From: Amycolatopsis vastitatis
GTDB taxonomy: Bacteria; Actinomycetota; Actinomycetes; Mycobacteriales; Pseudonocardiaceae
Direction of reading: 5' to 3'
Length of the DNA: 64,000 nucleotides
NCBI RefSeq assembly: GCF_002234595.1
Contig: NZ_NMUL01000021.1
Location: 186,001-250,000 of the forward strand
Part shown: piece after piece, positions 1-7,720 of the stretch
How the letters are laid out: the number at the start of each line of letters is the position of its first letter
Numbering within the stretch: the first letter of the stretch is position 1
Position numbers and translations under genes: made by a program
Notes under the pieces: generated by a model
Database searches by the model: none
The model's input: only the letters and a program-made list of their open reading frames with translations
What the model was told of the DNA's origin: nothing

Positions 1-1
1 C

Positions 2-901
2 ACCGACGAACGCGATTCGGCGCACCTGACCGGCAGCCCCGCGCTGCACAGCTTCGCGTTGCGGAGCCACTGCATGCTGGCGATCACCGTCGGCGACGCG
101 GAGGCGGCGGTCCGCCTGGGCAAGGAAGCGCTGGCTCTCGCCGAGGAGGCGAAGCTTCCCGAGATCGGCCTGGTCTCGGGCACACTCGGCGTTGCCTGCT
201 TCCTCGCCGGTGACGCGGCCACGTGCGTGGAGCTGATGGTGCGCGGGGGTGGCGGGCCGGACCTGTGGCAGGTCTACCCGGTCGAGCGCGGCAACTGGTA
301 CGAAACCCTCGCAGCCGCCGAAGCGTCGCTGGGCCACGCGAAGAAAGCCGAAGAGTGGGCCGGCCGGGCTTTCGCCCAGGCCGCCGGGCTGCCTCGCCGC
401 ACCGGCCTGGCCCACCTCGCCCGAGCGCACGCACTGACCGATCCCCTCGGCGCGGCGGACGCCGCCGTGCGAGCCGTCGAGTTGTTGCGCGGGGCGGGTG
501 ACCGCGTGCAGGCAGGCCGGGCCCACGTCGTCGCCGGTACCGCGTTCGGGGCGGCCGCGGACGTGAACCGCGCTCGCGAGCACTTCGGCGAGGCGTGTGC
601 CCTGTTCGAAGCATGCGGAGCGCCGCGGCAGGTGGAACTGGCCCTGCGCACGCAGCGGCGGGTCAACGCCCGGCAGCCGCGTCGCCGCAACGAGTCCGCG
701 GCGGACGACACGCTCACCGCCCGCGAAAGGCAGGTCGCGGAGCTGGTCGCGCAGGGACTGACGAACAGCCAGATCGGCGAAGCCCTTTACGTCAGCCCGA
801 AAACGGTCGCCGTCCACGTCGGGCGGCTCCTGACCAAGCTCGGCGTATCGCGGCGCGGCGGGATAGCGAGCCGCCTGCCAGCCGAACCGAAGGACCGATG
901 A
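2..901 (+). CDS. LuxR-family transcriptional regulator, 3' part only
   Basis: The frame is open from base 2 to a TGA at 899-901, so the true start lies left of the window; the visible part is about 299 residues. Most of it is alanine-rich helical sequence of the kind that follows the ATPase or TPR region of large LuxR (LAL-like) regulators. The last 60 residues form a GerE/LuxR helix-turn-helix starting at LTARERQVAELVAQG, with the recognition helix around SPKTVAVHV. It would act as a DNA-binding activator in the cytoplasm. The next gene is convergent, so no operon partner is visible. The N-terminal type (LAL or other) cannot be settled from this fragment. Confidence 0.85.
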   Translation, partial: TDERDSAHLTGSPALHSFALRSHCMLAITVGDAEAAVRLGKEALALAEEAKLPEIGLVSGTLGVACFLAGDAATCVELMVRGGGGPDLWQVYPVERGNWYETLAAAEASLGHAKKAEEWAGRAFAQAAGLPRRTGLAHLARAHALTDPLGAADAAVRAVELLRGAGDRVQAGRAHVVAGTAFGAAADVNRAREHFGEACALFEACGAPRQVELALRTQRRVNARQPRRRNESAADDTLTARERQVAELVAQGLTNSQIGEALYVSPKTVAVHVGRLLTKLGVSRRGGIASRLPAEPKDR

Positions 902-982
902 GCCCGGTCACCTGAGGCCATCATCGATCTTCGGGATTTCCTTCTGCGATTTCCGATAGCGCTTCCGCACCCGACGAAGGAA

Positions 983-1303
983 TCAGCCGAACGCCAGCCG
1001 CAGCAGGGCGGTCACGACCGCGGCGCCGATCATCGCGGTCAGGATGGACCGCTTGGCCGCCAGCAGGGCGACCCCGGCGCCGACCCCCGCCAGCGCGGTG
1101 AGCGTCCGCAGCGACGACACGTCACCCGAGGACGGCCACAGCAGGGTGACCACCAAGCCGGCGATCAGGGCCGGAGTGGCGCAGGTCAGCGCGTTGCGCA
1201 GCCAGGTGGGCAGTTCCCGTCCCCCCGCCGCGAGCGGCACGACCACCCGCAACGTGAGCGCGGTGACGCCGAGCGCCAGCACGATCGTCCAGTGGTACGT
1301 CAT
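983..1303 (-). CDS. azlD: AzlD-type small subunit of branched-chain amino-acid exporter
   Basis: 106 residues with four hydrophobic segments and little else, the usual size and shape of the AzlD family. Its ATG overlaps the stop codon of the upstream azlC gene by four bases, so the two are translationally coupled. AzlCD pairs export branched-chain amino acids or analogues across the cytoplasmic membrane. A longer open frame runs upstream in this register, but it only shadows azlC; the start at 1303 fits the family length. Confidence 0.88.
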   Translation of the reverse strand: MTYHWTIVLALGVTALTLRVVVPLAAGGRELPTWLRNALTCATPALIAGLVVTLLWPSSGDVSSLRTLTALAGVGAGVALLAAKRSILTAMIGAAVVTALLRLAFG

Positions 1304-1983
1304 CGCCGCACCCCCAGGATCGCGCCCGCCACGGCGCCCGCGGCCCCGGCCACCAGCACCGGGATGCCCGGCGGCGCCCAGAAGACCAGCGCGGCCGCGG
1401 CGACGACGCCGAGGACCGCCAGGCCCCACGCGCGCGCGTTCTTCAGGTGCGAGCGCAGCAGGCCGAGGAAGAACACCGGGTAGGCCGCGTCCAGTCCCAG
1501 CCGCCCGGGATCGCCGATGGCGTCGCCGAGGACGGCGCCCAGCCCGGTGCCCATGGTCCAGCCGCACAGGCACAGCAACCCGGCCACGCGCAGGGTCCGC
1601 AGGTCGTAACGCCCTTCCCCGCGTTGGGCGATCGCCCACGAGCCGTCGGTGATCAGCAGCGCCGTCCCCGCTCGCGACCAGGCGGACCCGGTCAGCGCCG
1701 GGGCGATCGTGGTGCCCATCAGCAGGTAGCGGGCGTTGAGCGCGGCCGCCGCGCCGACCGCGGCCCAGACCGAGCCGTGCTGCGCGATGACGGCGACCGC
1801 GCCGTACTGGGCGCTGCCGGAGAACACCAGCAGCGACATGGCCACCGGGGCCAGCACCCCCATGCCGACGGAGGCCGCGAGCGCGCCGAACGCCATGCCG
1901 TCCGCCAGGTCGGCCGCGGCCACCGGCAGCACCGGGCGCACGACCCTGCCCAGTGGACGGGGTTCGGTGGTCGTTTCGGTCAC
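1300..1983 (-). CDS. azlC: AzlC-type branched-chain amino-acid exporter large subunit
   Basis: 227 residues with multiple membrane segments. The family hallmark is the region ADLADGMAFGALA near the N-terminus, followed by FSGSAQYGAVAV, typical of AzlC (LIV-E class) proteins. A purine-rich ribosome site lies just before the ATG at 1983. It forms the two-gene unit azlCD with the following gene. The promoter region is shared with the divergent CGNR zinc-finger gene at 2151, which is the obvious candidate regulator, although that link is inferred only from position. Confidence 0.9.
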   Translation of the reverse strand: MTETTTEPRPLGRVVRPVLPVAAADLADGMAFGALAASVGMGVLAPVAMSLLVFSGSAQYGAVAVIAQHGSVWAAVGAAAALNARYLLMGTTIAPALTGSAWSRAGTALLITDGSWAIAQRGEGRYDLRTLRVAGLLCLCGWTMGTGLGAVLGDAIGDPGRLGLDAAYPVFFLGLLRSHLKNARAWGLAVLGVVAAAALVFWAPPGIPVLVAGAAGAVAGAILGVRR

Positions 1984-2007
1984 GATGCTCCCTCCTCGGG
2001 TTCGACA

Positions 2008-2150
2008 GCCTCGACGTTACTAGCAAAGCCATCTGTTGGTAACTCGAGCACGCTGCTTACCCCCGGTCAAATATGTTTAAACCCCGAAACACTCGGCATT
2101 TTCCCGCCTTCGGCGTAACCCACACCGACGAATGGTGGTAACGTCGAGGC
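2008..2150. promoter_or_regulatory. Divergent promoter region with 13-bp inverted repeats
   Basis: GCCTCGACGTTAC at 2008-2020 is the exact reverse complement of GTAACGTCGAGGC at 2138-2150. Each copy contains a -10-like TAACGT reading toward its own gene. The right copy ends one base before the ATG of the CGNR gene, so that transcript is probably leaderless. The left copy gives azlC a leader of about 25 nt. A related partial copy (GTAACTCGAG) sits at about 2039-2048. The repeat could be promoter symmetry, an operator, or both. Confidence 0.55.
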
Positions 2151-2708
2151 ATGGTTCCACGCCCCGCGGCCCCGCCCCCGCTCACCCTGGTCCAGAGCCT
2201 GGTCAACACGCGCGAACTGCTCGAAGACCGGGACGACCTGAGCACCCCGGCCGGCCTGGTGGCGTGGCTGGAAGCCGAGGGGCTGCCCCGCCCGGTCCGG
2301 CCGGCGCAGGCGGACCTGACCCGCGTGCGCAGGCTCCGCGAGGCGCTGCGGCAGCTCCTGAGCGGCGGCGCGGGCGTGCCCGGCGCGGTGAGCGTGCTGA
2401 ACGGCGAACTGGCCAGGACCGGCACCCGTCCGCTCCTGCAGGCGGGTCCGCCCGGCGCGGAATTCGCCGGCGACTGCGCCACGTCCCTGGACGCGGCGAT
2501 CACCCGGGTGCTCGCCGTCGTCGTCACCGCCCGCCTCGACGGTTCCCTGTCCCGCCTGAAGACGTGCGGCGCGGAGGACTGCCAGTGGGCGTTCTACGAC
2601 CGCTCCCCCAACGCGGTGAGCCGCTGGTGCGAGACCTCCGTCTGCGGCGCCCGGCACAAGATGCGCGCCTACCGCGCCCGCCAGGCCGCGGGCACCGCCG
2701 CACGCTGA
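2151..2708 (+). CDS. CGNR zinc-finger (ABATE-domain) protein, probable regulator
   Basis: 185 residues. The N-terminal two thirds is a helical ABATE-like domain (ELLEDRDDLSTPAGLVAWL). The C-terminus is a CGNR-type zinc finger: CGAEDC...WCETSVCGAR, with four cysteines spaced to bind zinc, followed by a basic tail. The strict CGNR motif reads CGAR here. Proteins of this family are widespread in actinobacteria and are thought to be DNA-binding stress-type regulators, but few have been studied. It is divergent from azlCD and its ATG follows a -10-like box directly, pointing to leaderless translation. Confidence 0.85.
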   Translation: MVPRPAAPPPLTLVQSLVNTRELLEDRDDLSTPAGLVAWLEAEGLPRPVRPAQADLTRVRRLREALRQLLSGGAGVPGAVSVLNGELARTGTRPLLQAGPPGAEFAGDCATSLDAAITRVLAVVVTARLDGSLSRLKTCGAEDCQWAFYDRSPNAVSRWCETSVCGARHKMRAYRARQAAGTAAR

Positions 2709-2721
2709 GCCCCAGCCCGGA

Positions 2722-3936
2722 TCACAGGTCCAGCGCGCTCATCACCAAAGCGGCCACGGCGGCCCGGTGCTCGGCACTGTCCTGCCACCGCAAGCGACGT
2801 CCGGCCTCGACCACCACCCCGAAGCCGGCGTGCACCAGCACCCGCGCCTGCCGCGCGTCGAGTTCCGGACGGGCCTGCCGCAGGTGCTGCTCCCAGACGG
2901 CGATGTGCTCGCGCTGCGCGGCGACCAGGGGGCGGCGCAGGGCGGCCGGCAAGCCGGCGATTTCGGCGTCGGCCACGCTGTTGAGGGCGCTGTGCTCGAA
3001 GCTGTACGCCACGTACGTCGCCGTCAGGGCGGCCAAGGCGTCGTGCGGACCGATTGTCCGGCGGAGGTTCTGTTCGACCGCTTGGGCCAGCAGCCCCGCG
3101 GCCTGCAGGCACGCGGCCGCCAGGATGTCGGCCTTGCCCGGGAAGTACCGGTAGAGCGCGGACGGCACCAGCCCCACGGCCTCGGCGATCATGCCGTTGG
3201 TGACGGCGGCGAAGCCGTCCCGCTCGAACAGCGGGACGGCGGCCTCGAGGATTTCCGAGCGCCGCGTGCGGGGCACGGGCCGGGCGGGCAGTTCGACGAG
3301 GCGCGCGTCCGCGGCGGCCGTCACGGTGTCGGTCGCGGCCACGCGCAGGGCCGAGGCCCGCAGCAGGTCTTCGACCCGGCGCCGGCCGATCGAGTTGTGG
3401 TGCATCGTGATGGACCCGATCGCGCCCAGCGCCGCCACGGCCCGCAGGTGCTCGCCGGGCAGCGGGTATTCGCGCCGCACCGCCTCGGCGACCCGGCCGA
3501 CGACGTGCGCGAACTTCCCCCGGAGCACCCGGCGGTCTTCGGCGTTGAGGTAGCGGGCCTCCCACCGGTACACGCCACCGGTCCCGCGGTGGGCGACGGT
3601 GACCCGGGTGACGGCGGCGAAGACGTCCGCCAACGCGGCGTCCGCGGGCACGTCGCCGAGCGCCGCGACGAGCCGGTCCACCATGACGTTCGCGCACTCG
3701 GCGAACAGCGCGTACTTGTTCGGGAAGTGCCGGTACAGCGCGGCCGCGGTGATACCCACGCCGGCCGCGATCTCCTCCATGGACGCCGCGTGGTAGCCGC
3801 GCTCGCTGAACACCGTGGCGCCCGCTTCGACGATGAGCTGCTTGCGGTTGCGCGGCCGGACGGCCGCGGCCGGCTCGGCGGTCACCGCGGCGGCCGGGGC
3901 GAAGGGCACGGGAACGGGGCCATGGGTGCCAGTCAA
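2722..3936 (-). CDS. Tandem double-TetR transcriptional regulator
   Basis: 404 residues, about twice the length of a normal TetR protein. Two TetR_N helix-turn-helix domains are visible: one around residues 30-80 (GATVFSERGYHAASMEEIAAG, then AALYRHFPNKYALF) and a second around 227-275 (EAAVPLFERDGFAAV, then SALYRYFPGKADIL). Each is followed by a helical ligand/dimer region. One polypeptide may thus act as a pseudo-dimer. It is divergent from the latex clearing protein gene at 4109. TetR-type LcpR regulators of lcp genes are known from Gordonia, so control of the neighbour is plausible. No obvious palindrome was found between the two genes. Confidence 0.85.
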   Translation of the reverse strand: MTGTHGPVPVPFAPAAAVTAEPAAAVRPRNRKQLIVEAGATVFSERGYHAASMEEIAAGVGITAAALYRHFPNKYALFAECANVMVDRLVAALGDVPADAALADVFAAVTRVTVAHRGTGGVYRWEARYLNAEDRRVLRGKFAHVVGRVAEAVRREYPLPGEHLRAVAALGAIGSITMHHNSIGRRRVEDLLRASALRVAATDTVTAAADARLVELPARPVPRTRRSEILEAAVPLFERDGFAAVTNGMIAEAVGLVPSALYRYFPGKADILAAACLQAAGLLAQAVEQNLRRTIGPHDALAALTATYVAYSFEHSALNSVADAEIAGLPAALRRPLVAAQREHIAVWEQHLRQARPELDARQARVLVHAGFGVVVEAGRRLRWQDSAEHRAAVAALVMSALDL

Positions 3937-3988
3937 CCACGAAGTGACGCGGTTCCCGAGCCGCGGACCGATTCAGACCGGGCGTGCC

Positions 3989-4018
3989 TTGCCGACGGGC
4001 GGACCGCCTCGCTATGTT
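3989..4018 (+). promoter_or_regulatory. Possible promoter of the latex clearing protein gene
   Basis: TTGCCG at 3989-3994 and TATGTT at 4013-4018 are separated by 18 bp, an acceptable housekeeping-type arrangement, and would give a leader of about 85 nt before the ATG at 4109. It is one of few AT-rich spots in the gap. The support is sequence resemblance only. Confidence 0.35.
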
Positions 4019-4108
4019 AATGAAGAATCTCCTCCCGACGTCGTGGGGACACGCCCGATTGCCACCGCCAGCACCTGCACTCACCTATCAAGGAAGCTAG
4101 GTAAGTAA

Positions 4109-5290
4109 ATGAGCAATCTCAGCCGGAGGAACGCTCTTTCGCTCGGCGTCGCGCTGGGTCTGGCGAGCGTGGCGGGTGCCGTCCCCGCCTGGGCGTCGGC
4201 CGCGGGCACCGACCCGTGGTGGGTCTGGGACGACGAGGTGGACACCCTGATGGCGGGGCTCGTCGACAGCGGCGGAGTCCCCGCGGTCAACACCGCGCTG
4301 CGGCCGTGGGTGAACAACGGCGACCCGCTGCCCGGCGGCCTGCCGGACGGCCTCGCCGCCCACCTCCGGCGGGCCAACCGGCTGCCGTCCTGGGCCGACC
4401 CCGCCAAGCTGCGCCGCGCCGCCGACTTCAACCGCCGCAAGGACACTTACCTGTTCCTGCTCTACGGCCTCGGCAGCGGCATCATGAGCACGGTCATCCC
4501 GCGCGAAGCCAGGTCGGTGTACTGGTCCGCGGGCGGGGCGAACATGCAGGACCGCGCGGCGAAGACGTTCACCTTCGGCTATGACCTGAGCGAGCTCGGC
4601 GCGTTCGAGCCCTCGGGCCAGTTCGTCGTCACGGCCAACAAGACGCGCCTGGTGCACGGCGCGGTGCGCCACCTGCTGCCGCGGTCGCCGCACTGGCGCG
4701 CGGCCGCCGACGAGCAGGTGCCGATCAGCAACGGCGACATCCTGGTGACCTTCCACAGCCTCGGCACCTTCGTGCACCGGAAGCTGCTCGAATGGCACGT
4801 CCCGATGTCGGCCGCCGACGAAGAGGCGTTCCTGCACCAGTGGCAGGTCGCCATCCACCTGCTCGGCGTGCGGGACGAGTTCATCCCCCAGACTTGGGCC
4901 GAGGCGGACGCGCAGTCGGCGCACGTGCTCACCCCGCTCCTGGCCCCGACGGCCGAAGGCAAGGAGCTGGCCGCGGACCTGCTCGGGCTGACCGCGCAGA
5001 TCGACCTGGGCGTCACCCGCGGCTTCCTGAACGAGTTCGTGCGCTACGTGCTCAGCGACGCCGTCGGCGACTGGCTCGGCCTGCCGCGCGACTACGCCGC
5101 GGCCGTCTTGATCCGCACCGGCTGGCCGGCCTACATCGCGTTCCGCGAGGGCCTGCTGCCCATCGCGCCGGCCGGGTTCTACCTCTTCGACCAGTTCCTG
5201 CGCGCGCTCGCGATGCTGTTCCTGAACAAGGGCACCTCCCCGACGAGCACACCCATCACGATCCCCACCGGAAACCGGCCCGGCGCCTGA
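4109..5290 (+). CDS. lcp: Latex clearing protein-like haem rubber oxygenase, Tat-exported
   Basis: 393 residues, close to Lcp of Streptomyces sp. K30. The N-terminus SRRNALSLG followed by a hydrophobic stretch and AWAS is a twin-arginine signal. In the DUF2236/Lcp core I see R149-x-x-K152-T153, R180 and H183, with E133 before them. At a constant offset of 15 these match the K30 residues E148, R164, K167, T168 and H198, which include the axial haem ligands. Lcp enzymes cleave poly(cis-1,4-isoprene) outside the cell to oligo-isoprenoid aldehydes and ketones. The ATG follows an AAGGAA-type ribosome site and is preceded by a divergent double-TetR gene. A more distant MpaB-like oxygenase is the main alternative. 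Confidence 0.83.
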   Translation: MSNLSRRNALSLGVALGLASVAGAVPAWASAAGTDPWWVWDDEVDTLMAGLVDSGGVPAVNTALRPWVNNGDPLPGGLPDGLAAHLRRANRLPSWADPAKLRRAADFNRRKDTYLFLLYGLGSGIMSTVIPREARSVYWSAGGANMQDRAAKTFTFGYDLSELGAFEPSGQFVVTANKTRLVHGAVRHLLPRSPHWRAAADEQVPISNGDILVTFHSLGTFVHRKLLEWHVPMSAADEEAFLHQWQVAIHLLGVRDEFIPQTWAEADAQSAHVLTPLLAPTAEGKELAADLLGLTAQIDLGVTRGFLNEFVRYVLSDAVGDWLGLPRDYAAAVLIRTGWPAYIAFREGLLPIAPAGFYLFDQFLRALAMLFLNKGTSPTSTPITIPTGNRPGA

Positions 5291-5303
5291 ACCCCGCTGT
5301 ACG

Positions 5304-5864
5304 TCATCCGTCGGCGAGGCGCTGGATGGTCGCGCCCAGCCAGGCCTCGAGTTCGGCCGGGTCGCCGAGTTCGGAACGCAGCACGCGGCGCCGGGTCGAA
5401 ACGCCGAGCACGAACGCGTCGATCGCCGCGGCGCGGCCGCGGGCGTCGGCGTCGTCCAGTCCGCTGTCGCGCAGGTAGCGCCGCAACGGCTCGAGCGAGT
5501 TCGTGTCGAGGAAGGCGGCCAGCGCTTCCGCCGCCTCCGGGCGTTCGCCGGACGCGCGTTGCAGCACCAGCAGCGGGTCCTCCCCCGGCGGACCGGACCA
5601 GCGCCGGACGATGCTCGCCGCGAGCCGCGAACCGAGTTCGGACCGGTCGCCGCCGAACGAGTCCGCGACCGGGATCTCCACCCGGGTCGCCGCCAGGAAA
5701 AGGCCGTCCTTGCCGCCGAAGTAGCGCGTGATCAGGTTCGGCGACACGCCGGCCGCGTCGGCCACGCCTTTGACCGTGACCGCCGCGTACGCGTGCTGGG
5801 CGAACTGGCGTTTCGCCTGGTCGAGGATCCGCTGTTTCGTCGCGGCCGCGTTGCGCGAAGTCAT
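5304..5864 (-). CDS. TetR-family repressor
   Basis: 186 residues: a TetR_N helix-turn-helix at residues 10-55 (FAQHAYAAVTVKGVADAAGVSPNLITRYFGGKDGLF) and a helical ligand-binding part with a TetR C-terminal-like end. The start chosen is the ATG at 5862-5864, because upstream codons in this frame run through the palindromic operator and into the neighbouring gene. That ATG lies inside the 45-bp palindrome with no ribosome site before it, suggesting a leaderless message. It is divergent from the epoxide-hydrolase-like gene at 5902, which it most likely represses together with itself. Confidence 0.88.
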   Translation of the reverse strand: MTSRNAAATKQRILDQAKRQFAQHAYAAVTVKGVADAAGVSPNLITRYFGGKDGLFLAATRVEIPVADSFGGDRSELGSRLAASIVRRWSGPPGEDPLLVLQRASGERPEAAEALAAFLDTNSLEPLRRYLRDSGLDDADARGRAAAIDAFVLGVSTRRRVLRSELGDPAELEAWLGATIQRLADG

Positions 5865-5905
5865 GTGTACGAGAATACACAAGATGTGTATGGTCGTACA
5901 CATGA
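5861..5905. promoter_or_regulatory. Double TetR operator covering both start codons
   Basis: A 45-bp imperfect palindrome centred on 5883. It resolves into two copies of TGTGTA-N6-TACACA at 5864-5881 and 5885-5902, with centres 21 bp apart, that is, about two helical turns. The outer 12 bp on each side (TCATGTGTACGA and TCGTACACATGA) are perfect complements. The start codons of both divergent genes lie inside it, so bound repressor would block both transcription starts. Confidence 0.85.
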
Positions 5906-6963
5906 CCGAAGAGATCCGGGCGAGACTCCAGCGCACGCGCCGTGTCACGACCCCGTGGCGGGACGACGAGACGCGGGGCATCGGCGCCACCAGGCTCGAC
6001 GAGCTGCTCGAACACTGGGCCGGCGGCTACGACTGGGGTCCGCACGAGCGCCGCATCGGCGAGCTGCCGTGGACGACGACACGGGCGGGCGGCACCGAAC
6101 TGCGGATGATCCACCAGCGGTCCGCGGACCCCGGCGCGCCGGTCGTCGTGCTGCTGCACGGCTGGCCGGACTCGGTGCTGCGGTTCGAGCGCGTCCTGCC
6201 GCTGCTCACGGACGTGCACGTGGTGGTTCCGGCGCTGCCGGGCTTCCCGTTCGCGGCCCCGCTCACCGCGCCGGGCATGTCGGCCGCCCGGATCGCCACG
6301 ATCGTCGCGGACGCCCTCGGCGAACTCGGCTACTCGCGCTACACGCTCTCCGGTGGTGACGTCGGTGGGACCGTCGCCGAGCTCCTCGCGGCCGAGCACC
6401 CGGACCGCGTGGCCGCCCTGCACCTCACGAACGTCGCCCCGCAGCACGCCTTCGCGGCGGACCCGGCGAAGCTCGCGCCCGACGCGGCGGCCTACCTCGG
6501 CCGGGCGGCACAGTGGTTCCGGACCGAGGGCGGGTACATCGCCGAGCAGTCGACGCGGCCGAACACCCTCGCCGTGGCCCTCGGCGACTCCCCCGCCGGC
6601 CTCGCCGCCTGGCTCGTCGAAAAACTGGAGGCCTGGTCCGGCGAAGCCGCCTTCACGCCCGACGAACTGCTCACCTGGGTCACCGCCTACTGGGTCACCG
6701 GCACGATCGGCACCTCGTTCGCCACCTACGCCGAACCGGTCACGCTCCCCGGCCGGATCGAGACGCCGACCGTGCTGTCGGTGTTCCCCCACGACACCAA
6801 ACCGGAGCCGCGGAGCTACGCCGAAGCGTTCCTGAACGTCCACGACTACGTGGAGCACACCGCCGGCGGTCACTTCGCGGCTTGGGAACAGCCCGAGGCC
6901 TACGCGGATGACGTACACCGCGCGGTCGAGCTCGGCCGTCGAGCCGGAACCGTCACCGCGTAA
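5902..6963 (+). CDS. Epoxide hydrolase-like alpha/beta hydrolase
   Basis: 353 residues from the ATG at 5902; in-frame ATGs at 5884 and 5890 are possible but lie deeper in the operator. The N-terminal EHN-type region (LDELLEHWAGGYDWGPHERRIGELPWTT) is characteristic of the microsomal-type epoxide hydrolase group. The oxyanion motif HGWPDSVLRFE follows. The nucleophile is the aspartate of SGGDVGGTV, and HTAGGHFAAWEQPE supplies the catalytic histidine. It would hydrolyse an epoxide to a diol in the cytoplasm; the substrate is unknown. The 3' end overlaps the convergent SDR gene by 11 bp. Regulation is probably by the divergent TetR. Confidence 0.85.
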   Translation: MTEEIRARLQRTRRVTTPWRDDETRGIGATRLDELLEHWAGGYDWGPHERRIGELPWTTTRAGGTELRMIHQRSADPGAPVVVLLHGWPDSVLRFERVLPLLTDVHVVVPALPGFPFAAPLTAPGMSAARIATIVADALGELGYSRYTLSGGDVGGTVAELLAAEHPDRVAALHLTNVAPQHAFAADPAKLAPDAAAYLGRAAQWFRTEGGYIAEQSTRPNTLAVALGDSPAGLAAWLVEKLEAWSGEAAFTPDELLTWVTAYWVTGTIGTSFATYAEPVTLPGRIETPTVLSVFPHDTKPEPRSYAEAFLNVHDYVEHTAGGHFAAWEQPEAYADDVHRAVELGRRAGTVTA

Positions 6964-7639
6964 GGAATCCGCCATCGACGAAGAGGTCGTGGCCGTTGAT
7001 CCCGCCGTTGCGGAGCAGGAAGTCGGTGGCGTCCGCGATCTCCGCCATGGTGACCAGCCGCCCGATCGGCGTGCGCTCGACGACCTGCCCGACGGCGGCG
7101 TCGCGCCATCGGGGACTGTCGCCCACCAGTCCCGGGTGCATCGCGTTGACCCGGTGCGGCGCGAGCTCGACGGCGAGCGTCTTCACCAGGCCGGTGACCG
7201 CGCCGTTGGACGTGGTGACGACGGTCGAGCCCGGATACGGCCGTTCCTTGGCCAGGCCGCCGAAGAGGACGACCGACGCTTCCGGCGTGAACCGCTCCCG
7301 CAGCACCCTGACGGCTTCGGTGTACCCGACCAGCTTGGTGGTCACCGCGGTGACGGCCTCGGCGATGTCGAAGTCCCGCAAGGTGTTCGGGCGCTGGTGG
7401 CTGGCCGTGATCACCAGGTGGTCGAGGGACGGCACGCCGGACGCCGAAGCGGCGATCGTCTCCGGCCGCGCGAGGTCCAGGCCGATACCGGTCGCCGCGG
7501 GCCCGATCTCCTTGGCGACCGCCTCGGCGCGTCCCGCGTCGCGGCCGGCGATCACCACGGTGCCACCCCGGTCCGCGTGCCGCTGGGCCATGAAGCGGCC
7601 GAGCCCGTCCGTGCCACCGATGATCATCAGAGTGCTCAT
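6953..7639 (-). CDS. Short-chain dehydrogenase-like protein lacking the usual Tyr-Lys pair
   Basis: 228 residues with a Rossmann start (IGGTDGLGRFMA) and the SDR C-terminal pattern VNAMHPG...GGINGHDLFVDGGFLTR. Where a normal SDR has Y-x-x-x-K, this protein reads V-T-T-S-N before GAVTGLVKTLAVELAP, so both the catalytic tyrosine and lysine are replaced. It may bind NAD(P) without classic redox activity, or use other residues. It is divergent from a TetR gene, and the gap carries two matching operators. The ATG has a GGGGAA-type ribosome site. Confidence 0.82.
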   Translation of the reverse strand: MSTLMIIGGTDGLGRFMAQRHADRGGTVVIAGRDAGRAEAVAKEIGPAATGIGLDLARPETIAASASGVPSLDHLVITASHQRPNTLRDFDIAEAVTAVTTKLVGYTEAVRVLRERFTPEASVVLFGGLAKERPYPGSTVVTTSNGAVTGLVKTLAVELAPHRVNAMHPGLVGDSPRWRDAAVGQVVERTPIGRLVTMAEIADATDFLLRNGGINGHDLFVDGGFLTR

Positions 7640-7661
7640 GCGAGTTCCCCTCGAGACATGT

Positions 7662-7710
7662 TGACCACTTGGTCATTAGCGAGCATAGCGAGTTGATGAC
7701 CACTTGGTAA
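7662..7710. promoter_or_regulatory. Two TetR-type operators between SDR and TetR genes
   Basis: TGACCA-CT-TGGTCA at 7662-7675 is perfect, and TGACCA-CT-TGGTAA at 7697-7710 has one deviation. The centres are 35 bp apart. The sites lie between the SDR start (7639) and the TetR start (7721), so the TetR product most likely binds both and controls both genes. Confidence 0.8.
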
Positions 7711-7720
7711 ATTAGGCCGC

